Assembly (NCBI GenBank): GCA_014526335.1 | Contig: JACTAT010000102.1 | Span: forward strand, 1 to 64,000 | DNA length: 64,000 bases | Reading direction: 5' to 3' | Origin: Chrysaora quinquecirrha | Lineage: Eukaryota; Cnidaria; Scyphozoa; Semaeostomeae; Pelagiidae | Position numbers and translations under genes: made by a program | The notes under the pieces: model-generated | Databases searched by the model: none | The model's input: only the letters and a program-made list of their open reading frames with translations | What the model was told of the DNA's origin: nothing | Shown here: positions 20,491 through 30,941 of the stretch, in pieces | Layout: every line of letters starts with the position of its first letter | Numbering within the stretch: the stretch's first letter is position 1

Positions 20491-22228
20491 TCAAAACCTC
20501 TGCAGCACTTGCTGCTCAGCCTTTCTCCAACTTTCAGTCACATAGTTTGCTCTGCAAAAGTGTTGCTGCAGGCTATCTTTGCATGGTAGCAGATTTGAAA
20601 GATCTGGGACTTTGTTCTTGTTTATATGTTTATATCCAGGAAATCTCCGATCATGCATTATTAATGCTATGACGTCTTCTTTGACATACAAAAGACAGAC
20701 ATATGCTTCTAATTTATCATTGAGTTCTTCTGTTACCTCAGTGTGACAGCCAAGTCTTCCAAATCCTTCCAAGTAAATTGGGTTTTTCTCTACATGCTGC
20801 CAGCAGTTGGTTTCCCTTTCCGAAAAAAAGCAGGCAATGCAGTCATTTCCAGTGAAGGCATGGAATCCAACAAGAGCTTTTTTCTCTTGACGTGAAAGAT
20901 TACATGCCTCCATGTCCAGTAATCTCCTACTCTTGCCAGTACCGTTATCTATGAACACATGTGTATTCTCTATGGTAAAACAACTCAATAGAATTATGGG
21001 AATGTCAGTATCTCTTGAGCTTGAACGAACAACACAGATTTTATGTTGATTGGTATCAGCGTTCGTTGAAGCATGTTTGACCAGGTACACAACTTTTGAG
21101 TCCGCTTCCTCGTGGACAGTCCGTAGCTCTTGAATTTTTGATGAGTGCTCCTTTGTTATCTTTGAACATGTACCTGATGTTGCGAAATATAGGATTCTTT
21201 CTTCAAGGGTACTTTTCATATCAACGAACACCTCTTCAATAATCTCAGACATGCATTCTTTATTATCCCCATTTTTTAAAAATTTCTTAAAGTCAGAGGG
21301 AATTCTAATGTTCTTATTGCGAATTAGAAATTTCTCACTTGTACCCCTGACAGCTTGTTCTCTATTTTTAATGGAAAGATCTTTGTAGGAATCAGGTACA
21401 AAATATATAACTCTGTAACAACTTGGAACATCAGACAGAAGTTGCAATGCCAGATCTTGAAATGTGTTTGGTACTTTGACCATACTTCGAATTGAAGCTG
21501 TCAGATCTATGATGATAACCTGCAAACTACACTTAGAATCTGGTAGATGGGCTTCTTTTTCCAATAGGGAAGACAAGGCAGATGACATAAGCTTGCTTCT
21601 AGCTGTTTTCCGCCACATTCCATCACTGGTGGCCATCGATAATGACATGGGGGATAGCGGAAAACAGAGGGCTTGATCTATATTTATTCCACAATTTTCT
21701 TCCTGTGATTTAGCTGCTAAGAGTGCAAAGATGTCACGCTAGACTGCAAAAGCTTTTGATTTTCTGTTTGCAGTTACCTTTGCTTTTTTAATTGTATCGC
21801 AAAATCTCTATTCCATTTTACTCTTTTTATTGGATGGAAAAATAAGCATTTTTCTTGATCATGTATCTCTTTATTTAATCGATAAGAGAAATCATCGTGC
21901 AACTCAGCTCCATTTTTTAATATTCCAAGGAGGTTGTCAGCAATCTTGTCGGGTAATGGGCATCCAGAGGCAAAGTTGTATAATCTGTCTTTCTCTATAT
22001 CAGAGCTGAATGGATTGATAAAGTCGTTCTTTATTACATGCATTACCTTGGCAACATTTTGTTCAGACTTAACAATTTCTGAATCACGGAGCCATTTTCT
22101 TTAGCTGTGGGATTGTTTTTTTCATTGAGAATAGCATCTACGTATCTTGCCTGGAAAGGTCGTGTAAGTACCCACTTTTCATATGTGGAGTCTTGTGCTG
22201 CAAAATTTTTAATTCCACCTTGAAACAA
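20491..22228 (-). pseudogene. PIN/FEN1-like nuclease-fold protein of a mobile element
   Basis: The minus strand contains MFQGGIKNFAAQDSTYEKWV (from 22228), then MHVIKNDFINPFSSDIEKDR (22043-21774). These are followed, after shifts, by the longest open frame in the window (385 codons, 21648-20491). The long frame shows an N-terminal VIIIDLTASI strand with Asp, a central HEEADSKVVY, SRDTDIPIILL and GFHAFTGNDCIA. The spacing resembles the acidic residues of FEN1/XPG and PIN nucleases (EAxA, DxD, GxDY). The C-terminus (KVPDLSNLLPCKDSLQQHF) lies in the TIR and ends early at AEQQVLQRF because of a deletion. The protein is otherwise close to complete; at least two frameshifts separate the N-terminal blocks. 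Confidence 0.7.
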
Positions 22229-22507
22229 TATTAAAATTACAATTTATAAATTTTCAAATTTGATGAATACTGGTGAAATGAATTGTTGTAAATTTAGCTT
22301 TAACACGCCTCAACAGATGGAGCGCAATACGTCAATTTATTGCATCCTCAGGAAAGGACCCCAAGAAACGAGAAAAAACTCCTGGGTGCCAAAGGCAGTT
22401 TGACTCATTGCATTGTAAGCAATAGTAAAACTTATATACCTGCAGTTTTTGAATTCTTCATGAAAGTCTGCTCTCTGGCCCCATCAATTGATTGTTTGAT
22501 TTTAACA

Positions 22508-22790
22508 TCATTTTCTGGAAGCACATAAACAAGAACAAAGTTCCAGATCTTTCAAATCTGCCACCATGCAAAGATAGCCTGCAGCAACACTTTAGCGGAG
22601 CAAACTATGTGACTGAAAGTTGGGGAAAGGCTGAGCAGCCCATGATGCGACTAAATGACCCAGCTAATAACGGGTGGATGCCAGACCTATCAACTGATTG
22701 GATTTAAGAAGCGTACCTACATAATGTTGCAGAGCTTTTGATAATTAGTGATGATGATGATGAAGCATTAGAATGTTCTGACTAACAAGG
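22508..22790 (+). pseudogene. Inverted duplicate of the PIN/FEN-like gene 3' end (within right TIR)
   Basis: Reads HINKNKVPDLSNLPPCKDSL onward, the C-terminus of the minus-strand gene. It goes further than that copy: RLNDPANNGWMPDLSTDWI, one stop, then an acidic SDDDDEALECSD end. It therefore preserves the ancestral C-terminus lost from the gene itself. It has no start and is probably not expressed as such. Confidence 0.75.
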
Positions 22791-23185
22791 CATGATCAGT
22801 CATAAATGTAAATAGTATACGCAGTTGCACTATACTACTCAATGGTAAATATGACAAGTCTCGACTGGGACACTCCAAGTAAAACAAAAGCGAAGTTTGG
22901 TCTCAAAGAATGTAATATACCTGCATGAATTTTACCAAACCAGTCAAACCTGGTATTAAAATGAAAGCGAGGCTACGTCTTTTGCTTTATTTAACAGCAA
23001 ATATTTGATATAATGTTCACAGAGTACGGTATTTAAGATATTGGGAACATAGTATTAAAGACTTAAGGCTAGTTTTCAACTTACGGACCAAAATTTTTTT
23101 TGAGCTAAAAAGAGGCTAAATCATGTGATATCTAGCAAAAGCAGCCTCATTCGCATGAACAACATCCATATTTGTAATCAGCATG

Positions 23186-23575
23186 AAAATGGTCAGTTTC
23201 CTACTGGACTATTAATTGTCACTCTTTTGTTTTAATAATGGATTGATGCATTGTTTTTATTTGCTTTGTCTGCTTCCTTCTCCGTAGTTTTGAATTATTA
23301 TTTGTTTTCTTGTGATTTTTAATGGTTTCTTCACTATTGTTTCAGGGGTTACATTCTATTGTTCCCATTGAGTTTGTTGTTGGCTTGTTTGCATCAAGAT
23401 TTGCTTGAATAGAAGGTGATTATTCATTAATAATTATCAATTATTTTTTTGCTTCTGATCCAATTGTTTTTCCTGTGAAACAATTCGGTTTTTCAAACTG
23501 CAAATAAGTTGATTAAGCCAGTGCTATTCCTAAATCAAACTTTGCTGCGCCACTGCAATTGCCTCAACAAAATAT
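23186..23575. other. Unassigned spacer
   Basis: AT-rich with no supported gene; it ends at the GCGGTT target of the next element (23576-23581). Confidence 0.5.
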
Positions 23576-23634
23576 GCGGTTTATCGCGTGGCATTGGGGC
23601 CAAAAATATTTTGTCGTACCTGCTTCTCGTCATG

Positions 23635-23935
23635 TAACACGATGACGAATCACGGGTTTCGTCGTCGTAAAACACGACCAAGAGATCTAGAGTTCGTGGC
23701 CGTGTTCAATTCACGACCATGAAACCCGGATTTCGTCGTCAAAACCTCGTTTTCAATTCACGACCACGAAACCCGGGTTTTGTCGTCGCAACCCCCTTTT
23801 CAATTCACGACCATGAAACCTGGGTTTTGTTTTCGCAACCTTGTTTTCAGTTCGCGACCACGAAACGTCGCAACCTCGTTTTCAATCCACGACCACGAGA
23901 CCTGAGACCTAGGTTTCCTCGTTGCAACCTTTGAT
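23635..23935. repeat. FB-C left TIR minisatellite
   Basis: About six degenerate units of the pattern TTCACGACCACGAAACCCGG, GTTTTGTCGTCGCAACCTCG, TTTTCAA. Inverted relative to 33985-34215. The AACCTCGTTTTCAA core is shared with FB-A subterminal repeats. Confidence 0.85.
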
Positions 23936-24723
23936 CATGCTGGCAACAACAACTTGTAAGAAGGGAAGTCTCAAGAGGCCTAGTTTTGCTTGGCATGATT
24001 TTTCGTACTTGTAATAATTGCACATAATTGCCTATGGCTGATAGACAGGTGTTAAAAGAAGCCCTGGAAACGGCCAGAGACATTATTGAAGAGATATCGA
24101 AATCATGCACTGGGGACAACTCTGCTAGCAATAGTAGTTTCCTTCCAACCACTACAAAAAGGCCCAGTCCTGTTGGCGCAGATAGCGGAGTTAGATTGCG
24201 AGAAGAACGGGCAGCTCAAAACTTCAGGTAAGGAGGGAAGATCAATTTTGTTTTTGCATTTCTCATTGCGATATTTTGCTAGGTATTTTTTCCAAATCTT
24301 GTCTGAAGCTTCTTAGAATAACTAGATAGGTATGGTATGTACTGTTGTGATTAAAACTGTTGGCATTGAGACGTTTCAATTCTTATTATTATTCTTTTCA
24401 TAAGTATTATAAATATTATATTGTTGTTTTATTATTATTACTTAATATTAATATTATTGTTGTACGCATTGACATCAACCAATTATGACAGGATTTGTTT
24501 TTTTTGAATGTCATTTCCTGCCCTAAGAGCAAGGAGGATTCGGCACAGGGCTATCTTTAAAATGCGGATTCCGGAATCCGGAAACGAAAATGCGGAAATG
24601 AAAACGCGGAATCTTTAAAATGCGGAATCGAAAACGCGGAATCTTTAAAATGCGGAATCGAAAACGCGGAATCTTTAAAATGTGGAATCGAAAACCCGGA
24701 ATCAAAAACCCGGAATCGAAAAT

Positions 24724-25225
24724 CGCGATGAACTATATCTTGCGAGTGAAGAAATCGCAAGCCCTCTGTGATGTCTTTGACGATGAAGGATGGAAAATTT
24801 TCAAAGCCTTCAAAGTCGTAGACGCTATTAAGGTGATACAGAAACTGCGACAGAGCGTTTACTTCTTTCTCTTCGCCAAAGCATTTAAAGGAAAATGATA
24901 CCAATTCTTGCATTAGCGAAAATGACTGACCTTGGTGATCTTTGGTGTTAATAGAGATGAATTCGACAATATTGCGGTGCCCAACCAGGCTATGTAGTAA
25001 TTTCGCTTCCTTTATGCATTCCTTCAAATTTCCAGAGGTATCGTATGGCTGTTTTAATACAACAGACCGTCAAAACTTATCTTTCACGAAGAAAGCCTTC
25101 GATACGATGCCATAACTGCCTTGGCCAATTGTCGAAATAATTTCTACACTTTGCCAATCGAAAACTGGCAGACCTTCTGAATTTTCAGATACCCTACGTT
25201 TAGGCCGTGGCACCGAAAAAGCCAT
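24724..25225 (-). pseudogene. Protein kinase N-terminal half, cut at the HRD motif
   Basis: ATG at 25223-25225 (MAFSVPRPKRR) leads to a glycine loop (TIGQGSYGIVSKAFF). After a stop/frameshift at about 25070 comes a beta-3 lysine region (VVLKQPYDTS), an alpha-C glutamate helix (ECIKEAKLLHSLVGHRNIVE), a hinge-like MQELVSF and GLRFLHSQDIVHRDF. At the HRD Asp the kinase stops and the frame runs on into the 30-bp TIR units (IPHFKDSAFS repeats) to 24557. The catalytic loop Asn, DFG and the C-lobe are absent, so it cannot be an active kinase. The captured fragment fills half of FB-D. Confidence 0.8.
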
Positions 25226-25978
25226 GATCGCTGACTCAAGTCGGTGGTCTGAGAGAAAGTGCGAGTTACAATACAAATTCAAACTGAAATACACATTATG
25301 CACATTTGTCTTCAGGCTAATATAATAATTTCCGTTACTTCTGAAATATTTACTTTACGTTGGAATGGTAAGTTGAAACTAGATATTAGCCTGTCAGACC
25401 TACACTCGAGAATTCAAAGCATTGAGACAAATGCAACGATTTCGTGGTTTCCGCTGTATGCACAGATTTTGATGAATCTTATTTACAAAAATTAGGGAGG
25501 AGAAAGTGCGAATTACCTTATCAATCTCTTTTTATTTAAATAATATACACATATTTTTTTATAAGAACCTCTTTGAAAGAAATCCAGACTCTCTGATGGC
25601 GTAAAATTTTAGAAACTCCAGTACTGGAAATTTTTTGAGTGAAAAATTTTCACCACAGACAGCGAAAACTTTTCTTTTATTTCCCATGTTTCGTCGTGCA
25701 ATAAGGCATCTCTGTGACAAGCAGACAAACTGGAAACCCAAATACATTCAAATACGATCGGTAAATGGGTTTGGAACATCATTCGGATAGAATAACTATG
25801 TTGCCAATATGGATATTCAAGAAACTCTTAAGAAACTTACAGTATTCAAAATCTGAAAATTTGAAGAAACTTTCAGTACTGGATCAATTTTTTAGTTTCT
25901 TAAAAAAAATTACGTGTATTCTATAAAAAGGAATGACGGCATTTAATTGAAATGAAGGCAATGGAATGAAGGCATGGC

Positions 25979-26332
25979 GAACAAAAGTTTCAGCTGAAAT
26001 GGCTTCCTTGCACAACAGTCTCGCGATGCTATGGGTGTGGAAATGTTATCCTGAACCCACCAATGACTTTGCCAGATGATTTTATTATTGTATACAAAGA
26101 CTTTAGATCATACAGAGAGCGACAAACAGGTCAACTACAATTTACCAACGACCGCCAGAATGTCCATTTTCACCTCAGACAGGCCTGCGTTACCCAAAGG
26201 TACCCATTCTTTCACTCCAGTTTGCTGAGTGTGCCAGAAATGTTTCACAAGTTCTTGAAGCCTGAGCATTTGGCCCGTCTCTATGCGGAATTTGGATGGG
26301 TAATGCCAACCATTCGAAGACCCAGCAATTAA
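25979..26332 (+). CDS. Open frame with CxxC motif, unknown function, inside FB-D
   Basis: Open from about 25979 without a clear start (first Met at 26063). It reads KFQLKWLPCTTVSRCYGCGN, then LPDDFIIVYKDF, a His-rich middle (HFHLRQACVT), FKFLKPEHL-like EMFHKFLKPEHLARLYAEFG and stop 26330-26332. CYGCG could bind zinc with later Cys/His. I recall similar sequences in cnidarian mobile-element-type proteins. It may be another captured gene piece. Confidence 0.4.
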   Translation, partial: EQKFQLKWLPCTTVSRCYGCGNVILNPPMTLPDDFIIVYKDFRSYRERQTGQLQFTNDRQNVHFHLRQACVTQRYPFFHSSLLSVPEMFHKFLKPEHLARLYAEFGWVMPTIRRPSN

Positions 26333-27995
26333 ATGAAAACATTAGAACATTAGATGAAAATTAGAAAATGCTTCCCTCTTTTATTAGCTGTTGTTATGTT
26401 ATGTTGTTCTTTGTTGTTGTTTTGTTTTTCATTTACCAGTGATCTCTGACATTGAGTAAGACCTTGAGTAAGAACATTAGCGTGCTTAATTGATAGATTT
26501 CAGATGATAGTGACTAAAAATTATTTTCTTGTTGCTCATTCCGGGTTTTCGATTCCGGGTTTTTGATTCCGGATTTTCATTTCCGGGTTTTCGATTCCTC
26601 ATTTTAAAGATTCCGCGTTTTCGATTCCGCATTTTAAAGATTCCGCGTTTTCATTTCCGCATTTTAAAGATTCCGCGTTTTCATTTCCGCATTTTAAAGA
26701 TTCCGCGTTTTCATTTCCGCATTTTAAAGATTCCGCGTTTTCATTTCCGCATTTTAAAGACTCCGCGTTTTCATTTCCGCATTTTCGTTTCCGGATTCCG
26801 GATCCCGGAATCCGCATTTTAAAGATAGCCTTCGGCACAGTGATCACATCATTTGCTACAATCAATAGTACCGTTTCCTATTGCTGAAACATGGACCCAT
26901 GATCTTTGCTGCCTGCAAAACAAGAGACAAGAAGCTACTCCATCAGCAAAACAAGCAGAAATACTAAAAAAAGCAGGCTATGGAAGAACAAAAATAAAGT
27001 TCGAGAACAAAAATGCCAGTCATCAAGAATTATGTGATAAGCTGGAGGAGGTGTTTCCTCAACTGAAACACACAGGTGGATTTACCTTGCACTGAGCAAA
27101 AGCAGAGGGGCAGAATAGACCACTCTTGAAACTAACAACAAAGTGGTATGAAATAAGGAATCTAAAAAAGGAAATTCCTGGTTCAGCGTGCATATACATT
27201 TGACCATTGCAATCCAACTTAGACCTTTCAATACGAAAAATGGTATGTATGAGGAGCTTGGCTTTGTCCTAAATGAATATGAACAGCACTATGCTGTGAA
27301 TTTATGTAGTTATAGACCTAACACTCTTGTTGTACAAATTTGACAATACCATTTTCCATTACAGGATGCTGATGAACCCTCTCCAGAGGTTGAATGCAAA
27401 GGTTGTAAACAGAAGGTGCCTATCTCACATTTTGAAACTCACCAAACTAATTGTCATTCAAAAGTGAGTATAACCTTTTAGAATGCTGATGATTGTATTG
27501 TTGATGATTTGTATACATCATTTTGCATTTAATGTTTGACGAGGTTCACCAGAAAGTTAATTAATTGAGGAGAAGCCCTTGATATTTTCAAAGCTTTGGG
27601 TTTGAATGTCTGTATTCTGATGAATTATCTACATCATGTTACTGTTTTTGTTGTTCAAGCATTTTCATTTCTAGAATTTCTTGTTGTCCGGTGAATAAAT
27701 TTCCCCAATAAGTTTTTTCAGTGATCCTGTAGATGTCATTATGGTGGAAGAAGGCGAGGACAATGTAAGTTGATATTCTCAAACATTGTACATATTCAGA
27801 TCAAACACAGACACATAAGTTTTAAAAGCTGATTAATAGAAACTGATTTGTAACTGTACTGTTGATAATTATTGCAATGTGTGTACAAAGTTTTCAAATA
27901 TAGCTACAAAGAAATTTATTCATAAGTATGCATGTTCAGAATCATATTTTTTATGTTTACAGTTTTAAGCAAATTACAGTCTATGCACACTTTTA

Positions 27996-30326
27996 CCCTT
28001 TCCGCCTTTGCGTCCCACCTGTGGTCCCACATCAAAAATTGACTGAAAATTCATAGTTAATCAAAATTGACGAAAATCACACCCTAGCACAATTTGGAGG
28101 TGAAAATTTCAAAAATCGAACTCATTTTCAAAAATTTTTCGATTTAGGGGGTCAACATTTGGGACAAATGTGGATTATAGGGGGAAAATTCAGTGTAAAA
28201 GCCTACCTATCAGAATTTGACGAAAATCACAAACTAAGCACAAATTTGAGGTAAAAATTTCAAAAATCGAACTCATTTTTAAAAATTTTTCGATTTAGGG
28301 GGTTAAAATTGGGGGCAAAGGTGGATTATAGGGAGGAAATTCAGTGTAAAAGCAGACCTATCAGAATTTGACGAAAATCACACCCTAGCACAATTTTGAG
28401 GTGAAAATTTCAAAAATCGAACTCCTTTTAAAAAAATTTTCGATTTAGGGGGTCAAAATTGGGGGCAAAGTTGGAATATAAGGGGAAAATCAGTGTAAAA
28501 GTAAACCTATACATATTTGATGAAAATCGCAGACTAGCCTAATTTTGAGGCGAAATTTTCAAAAATGTATTTCGATATGAATGTGTTTTTTTTTGTGTTA
28601 CACCTTGCATCGAATCACATCGGCAACGTACCTTGATCTGCTTACATTATTTGTCATTGAAAGGATCTAGGCGGGCTTGGGGGCCTGGAACGAGGCATTT
28701 TATAAAATGGCGGGAAATAAAAAGTTGAAAGAGTAACTAAACGTCATTTCATACAAAATTAATCAGCATTACTCTATACAATTAATTCGCCAAATGTCTT
28801 CTAGTATTCGTATAAAACTTTTTGTTGAGAGCATGGATACCGAGTCTGAGTCTGATGATGACAACTCAAGTGGTAGCTTCTTGTTTGATTCCTCTTCTGA
28901 TGAAGAATTTAGTGAGTTTAGCAATGACACTGCAGAATTTGACGACGCATCATACAATCCTGGTGGAATAGACAGAGATGATGATGAAAGTGGCTGTTGC
29001 CACTGGTCTAAGCATGTTCTAGGTGTTTTTAATAACATACAAGAAGATGAAACCTTATCAGAATACGGAATTCCGCAAATAAATTTTGAAGATGGCACAA
29101 AACCACATGCTATCATGGAGACAGTCATAGATAATAATTTATTGAGCGATGTATCGATGCAATCAAGGAACACGGGTTGTCCGATCCAAAATACTTTGAA
29201 AAAATAGGAGAGATCCCAAAAGATGAAAAAGGCATCAATTTTCCTTGGGGTTTCTTTGCAATTAAATGGCACCTCGGTGTCCTGAAATAGATGAATCTTC
29301 AAGTTCAAAACGAAGGCTGAGATGTAGAATCTGTAAAAAGAAGACATCATACAAATGTGTCAGATGTTCCAACCCTGGAGATCCTTTGGTGTTGTGCTCT
29401 AATGAAACAGGCAGGGATTTCTGGAATGAATATCACCTAGCAAGGGAATATGACATAGCTAGCAGTCAGTCTCAAGGAGAATCACAAGAAATCGAAAACT
29501 AGATGCTTTCTGTAAATTTCAGGTCTTCAAAAGCTCGTCTTCAACAAAATCAAACGGTTTTTTTCAAAACCACCAATCATACCCGTTTATACCGTGTTGT
29601 TGACCATCCGTTTTGCAAACTGGGCCATCATACACCGGATACTTGTTGGACTTTCATCAGATAATAATATGTCCCATTTTCCACATAATTCCCCCTATAA
29701 TTCACTTTTGCCCCAATTTTAACCCCCTAAATCGAAAAATTTTTGAAAATGAGTTCAATTTTTGAAATTTTTCCTCAAATTTGTGCTAGGTTGTGATTTT
29801 CGTCAAATTCTGATAGGTCTGCCTTTACACTGAATTTGCCCCATATAATCCACCTTTGCCCCCAATTTTAACCCCCTAAATCGAGAAATTTTTTAAAATG
29901 AGTTCGATTTTTGAAATTTTTACCTCAAAATTGTGCTAGGTTGTGATTTTCGTCAAATTCTGATAGGTCTGCTTTTACACTGAATTTCCCCCTATAATCC
30001 ACATTTGCCCCCAATTTTGACCCCCTAAATCGAAAAATTTTTGAAAATGAGTTCGATTTTTGAAATTTTCACCTCAAAATTGTGCTAGGGTGTGATTTTC
30101 GTCAAATTCTGATAGGTCTGCTTTTACACTGAATTTCCCCCCTATAATCTACATTTGCCCCCAATTTTGACCCCCTAAATAAAAAAATTTTTGAAAATGA
30201 GTTCGACTTTTGAAATTTTCACTTCAAAATTGTGCTAGGGTGTGATTTGCGTCAAATTTGATAAACTATGAATTTTCAGTCAATTTTTGATGTGGAACCA
30301 CAGGTGGGACGCAGAGGCGGAAAGGA
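27996..30326. mobile_element. piggyBac-type element, internally deleted
   Basis: TIR: CCCTTTCCGCCTTTGCGTCC at 27996, inverse ending 30326, extending through CACCTGTGGTCCCACATC. The right flank is TTAA (30327-30330); the left flank is TTTA (27992-27995), one change from TTAA. piggyBac elements insert at TTAA and begin CCY. The arms contain tandem units of about 150 bp, about three on the left (28080-28560) and four on the right (29680-30260), mutually inverted. The gene retains only the N-terminal acidic part and the C-terminal Cys-rich finger. Confidence 0.8.
28794..29502 (+). pseudogene. piggyBac transposase remnant: acidic N-terminus plus C-terminal Cys-rich finger
   Basis: ATG at 28794 opens 137 codons rich in Asp/Glu/Ser (MDTESESDDDNSSGSFLFDS), typical of piggyBac N-termini. 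A second frame at 29266-29502 has RCRICKKKTSYKCVRCSNPG, then LVLCSNE and NEYH, the Cys/His cross-brace finger that ends piggyBac transposases. The roughly 400-residue DDD catalytic domain between them is absent. The element would depend on a transposase elsewhere. Confidence 0.7.
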
Positions 30327-30427
30327 TTAAGGTATTTTAGGGAAGAATTGGACCCTGTTGTGAGGAGTTTGTGAAATTAAAGCAACCAATATGAGGGGCA
30401 CATTCCTGTCAGCCTACGTAAGGGAGT

Positions 30428-30441
30428 ACCCCCCCCCCCCA
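30428..30441. repeat. Poly-C run
   Basis: About 13-14 consecutive C between the piggyBac right end and the integrase gene end. The rest of 30331-30941 has no supported gene. Confidence 0.8.
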
Positions 30442-30941
30442 GGTACCCATACAGCAGTGTTGATTCAGTTTACATGCTTCTTTTGCATTGTATTTGTTTT
30501 GTTATTTGTTTAATTGTATGCTGCCTCTCTACATAATTAATACATTGATTTTTGCCATGCACAATTTTGTTAATGATAAAATGCATACATGGAAACGTTT
30601 TATTGATATTGCAGTTGATTTGTTTACTTAGCTTACTTGCTGGAAATGTTTTGTTGAAAATACAGTTGTTTTGTTAAATTATACCCTATTTAGAATGCTG
30701 GTGTTTCTTATCACGTGTAAAAGCACATAACCGTGCTGGAAAACTCGAGTATTCATTTACACAATAAAATTTAATAAATCTTTATTATATTTTTGTTTGT
30801 CAAAATTAGCTTATCAATCCTGCAATTGTCTGCTGCTGTTATTTCTATTCTGTTCATGTTGGCACGTATATTTTTTGAAGGAAAAATCAAGAGAGAATGA
30901 AAAAATCAACTGGTAGCGTGGAAGCACTTATTCACTAATGT

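Larger units (their letters stand above)
20047..23185. mobile_element. DNA-transposon-like element encoding a PIN/FEN-like protein, long TIRs
   Basis: The left end (CATGCTGATTCCAAATATGG at 20047) and the right end (its complement, with one change, ending 23185) begin TIRs that extend inward to about 20635 and 22508. That is about 590 and 680 bp; the left one has lost about 95 bp. The TIR includes the 3' coding end of the internal gene, so its C-terminus exists twice in opposite orientation. I could not fix a target duplication. The superfamily is not assigned; Academ-type transposons are reported to carry XPG-like nucleases, which would be one candidate. Confidence 0.8.
24549..26830. mobile_element. 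FB-D: foldback element carrying a protein-kinase fragment
   Basis: The ends GGCTATCTTTAAAATGCGGA at 24549 and its inverse ending 26830 are flanked by exact 10-bp repeats TTCGGCACAG (24539-24548 and 26831-26840). The arms are arrays of a 30-bp unit (about GATTCCGCGTTTTCATTTCC, GCATTTTAAA): about five units on the left and eight on the right. Between them are a minus-strand kinase N-lobe (24724-25225) and a plus-strand open frame (25979-26332). No transposase is present. A 9-11 bp duplication plus captured gene pieces recalls Pack-MULEs, but no Mutator motif is visible. Confidence 0.85.
24034..27767 (+). pseudogene. G2E3-like gene, 5' half (HECT domain missing)
   Basis: Exon 1 begins ATG 24034 (MADRQVLKEALETARDIIEE) and ends at 24227 before GTAAGG. 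FB-D sits in intron 1. Exon 2 starts near 26869 (after AATAG) with PFPIAETWTHDLCCL, then ILKKAGYGRTKIKFENKNAS and QLKHTGGFTLH. A stop, RPLLKL, CIYI and, after a frameshift, NGMYEELGFVLNEYEQHY follow. Exon 3 (about 27365-27463) carries CKGCKQKVPISHFETHQTNC before GTGAGT. Exon 4 (27722-27767) is DPVDVIMVEEGEDN before GTAAGT. The order matches proteins annotated G2E3-like in animals, whose HECT ligase domain should follow but is not found. Exon 1/2 phase does not match exactly, another sign of decay. Confidence 0.55.

Noticed and set aside
26529..26865. Repeat proteins (ILKIPRFHFR and ALKCGNENAES types) on both strands
   Set aside because: Translation of the 30-bp FB-D arm units; ten-codon period keeps frames open.
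28769..29350. 193-codon minus-strand frame
   Set aside because: Antisense of the acidic piggyBac N-terminus; the low-complexity GAT-rich sequence keeps it open.
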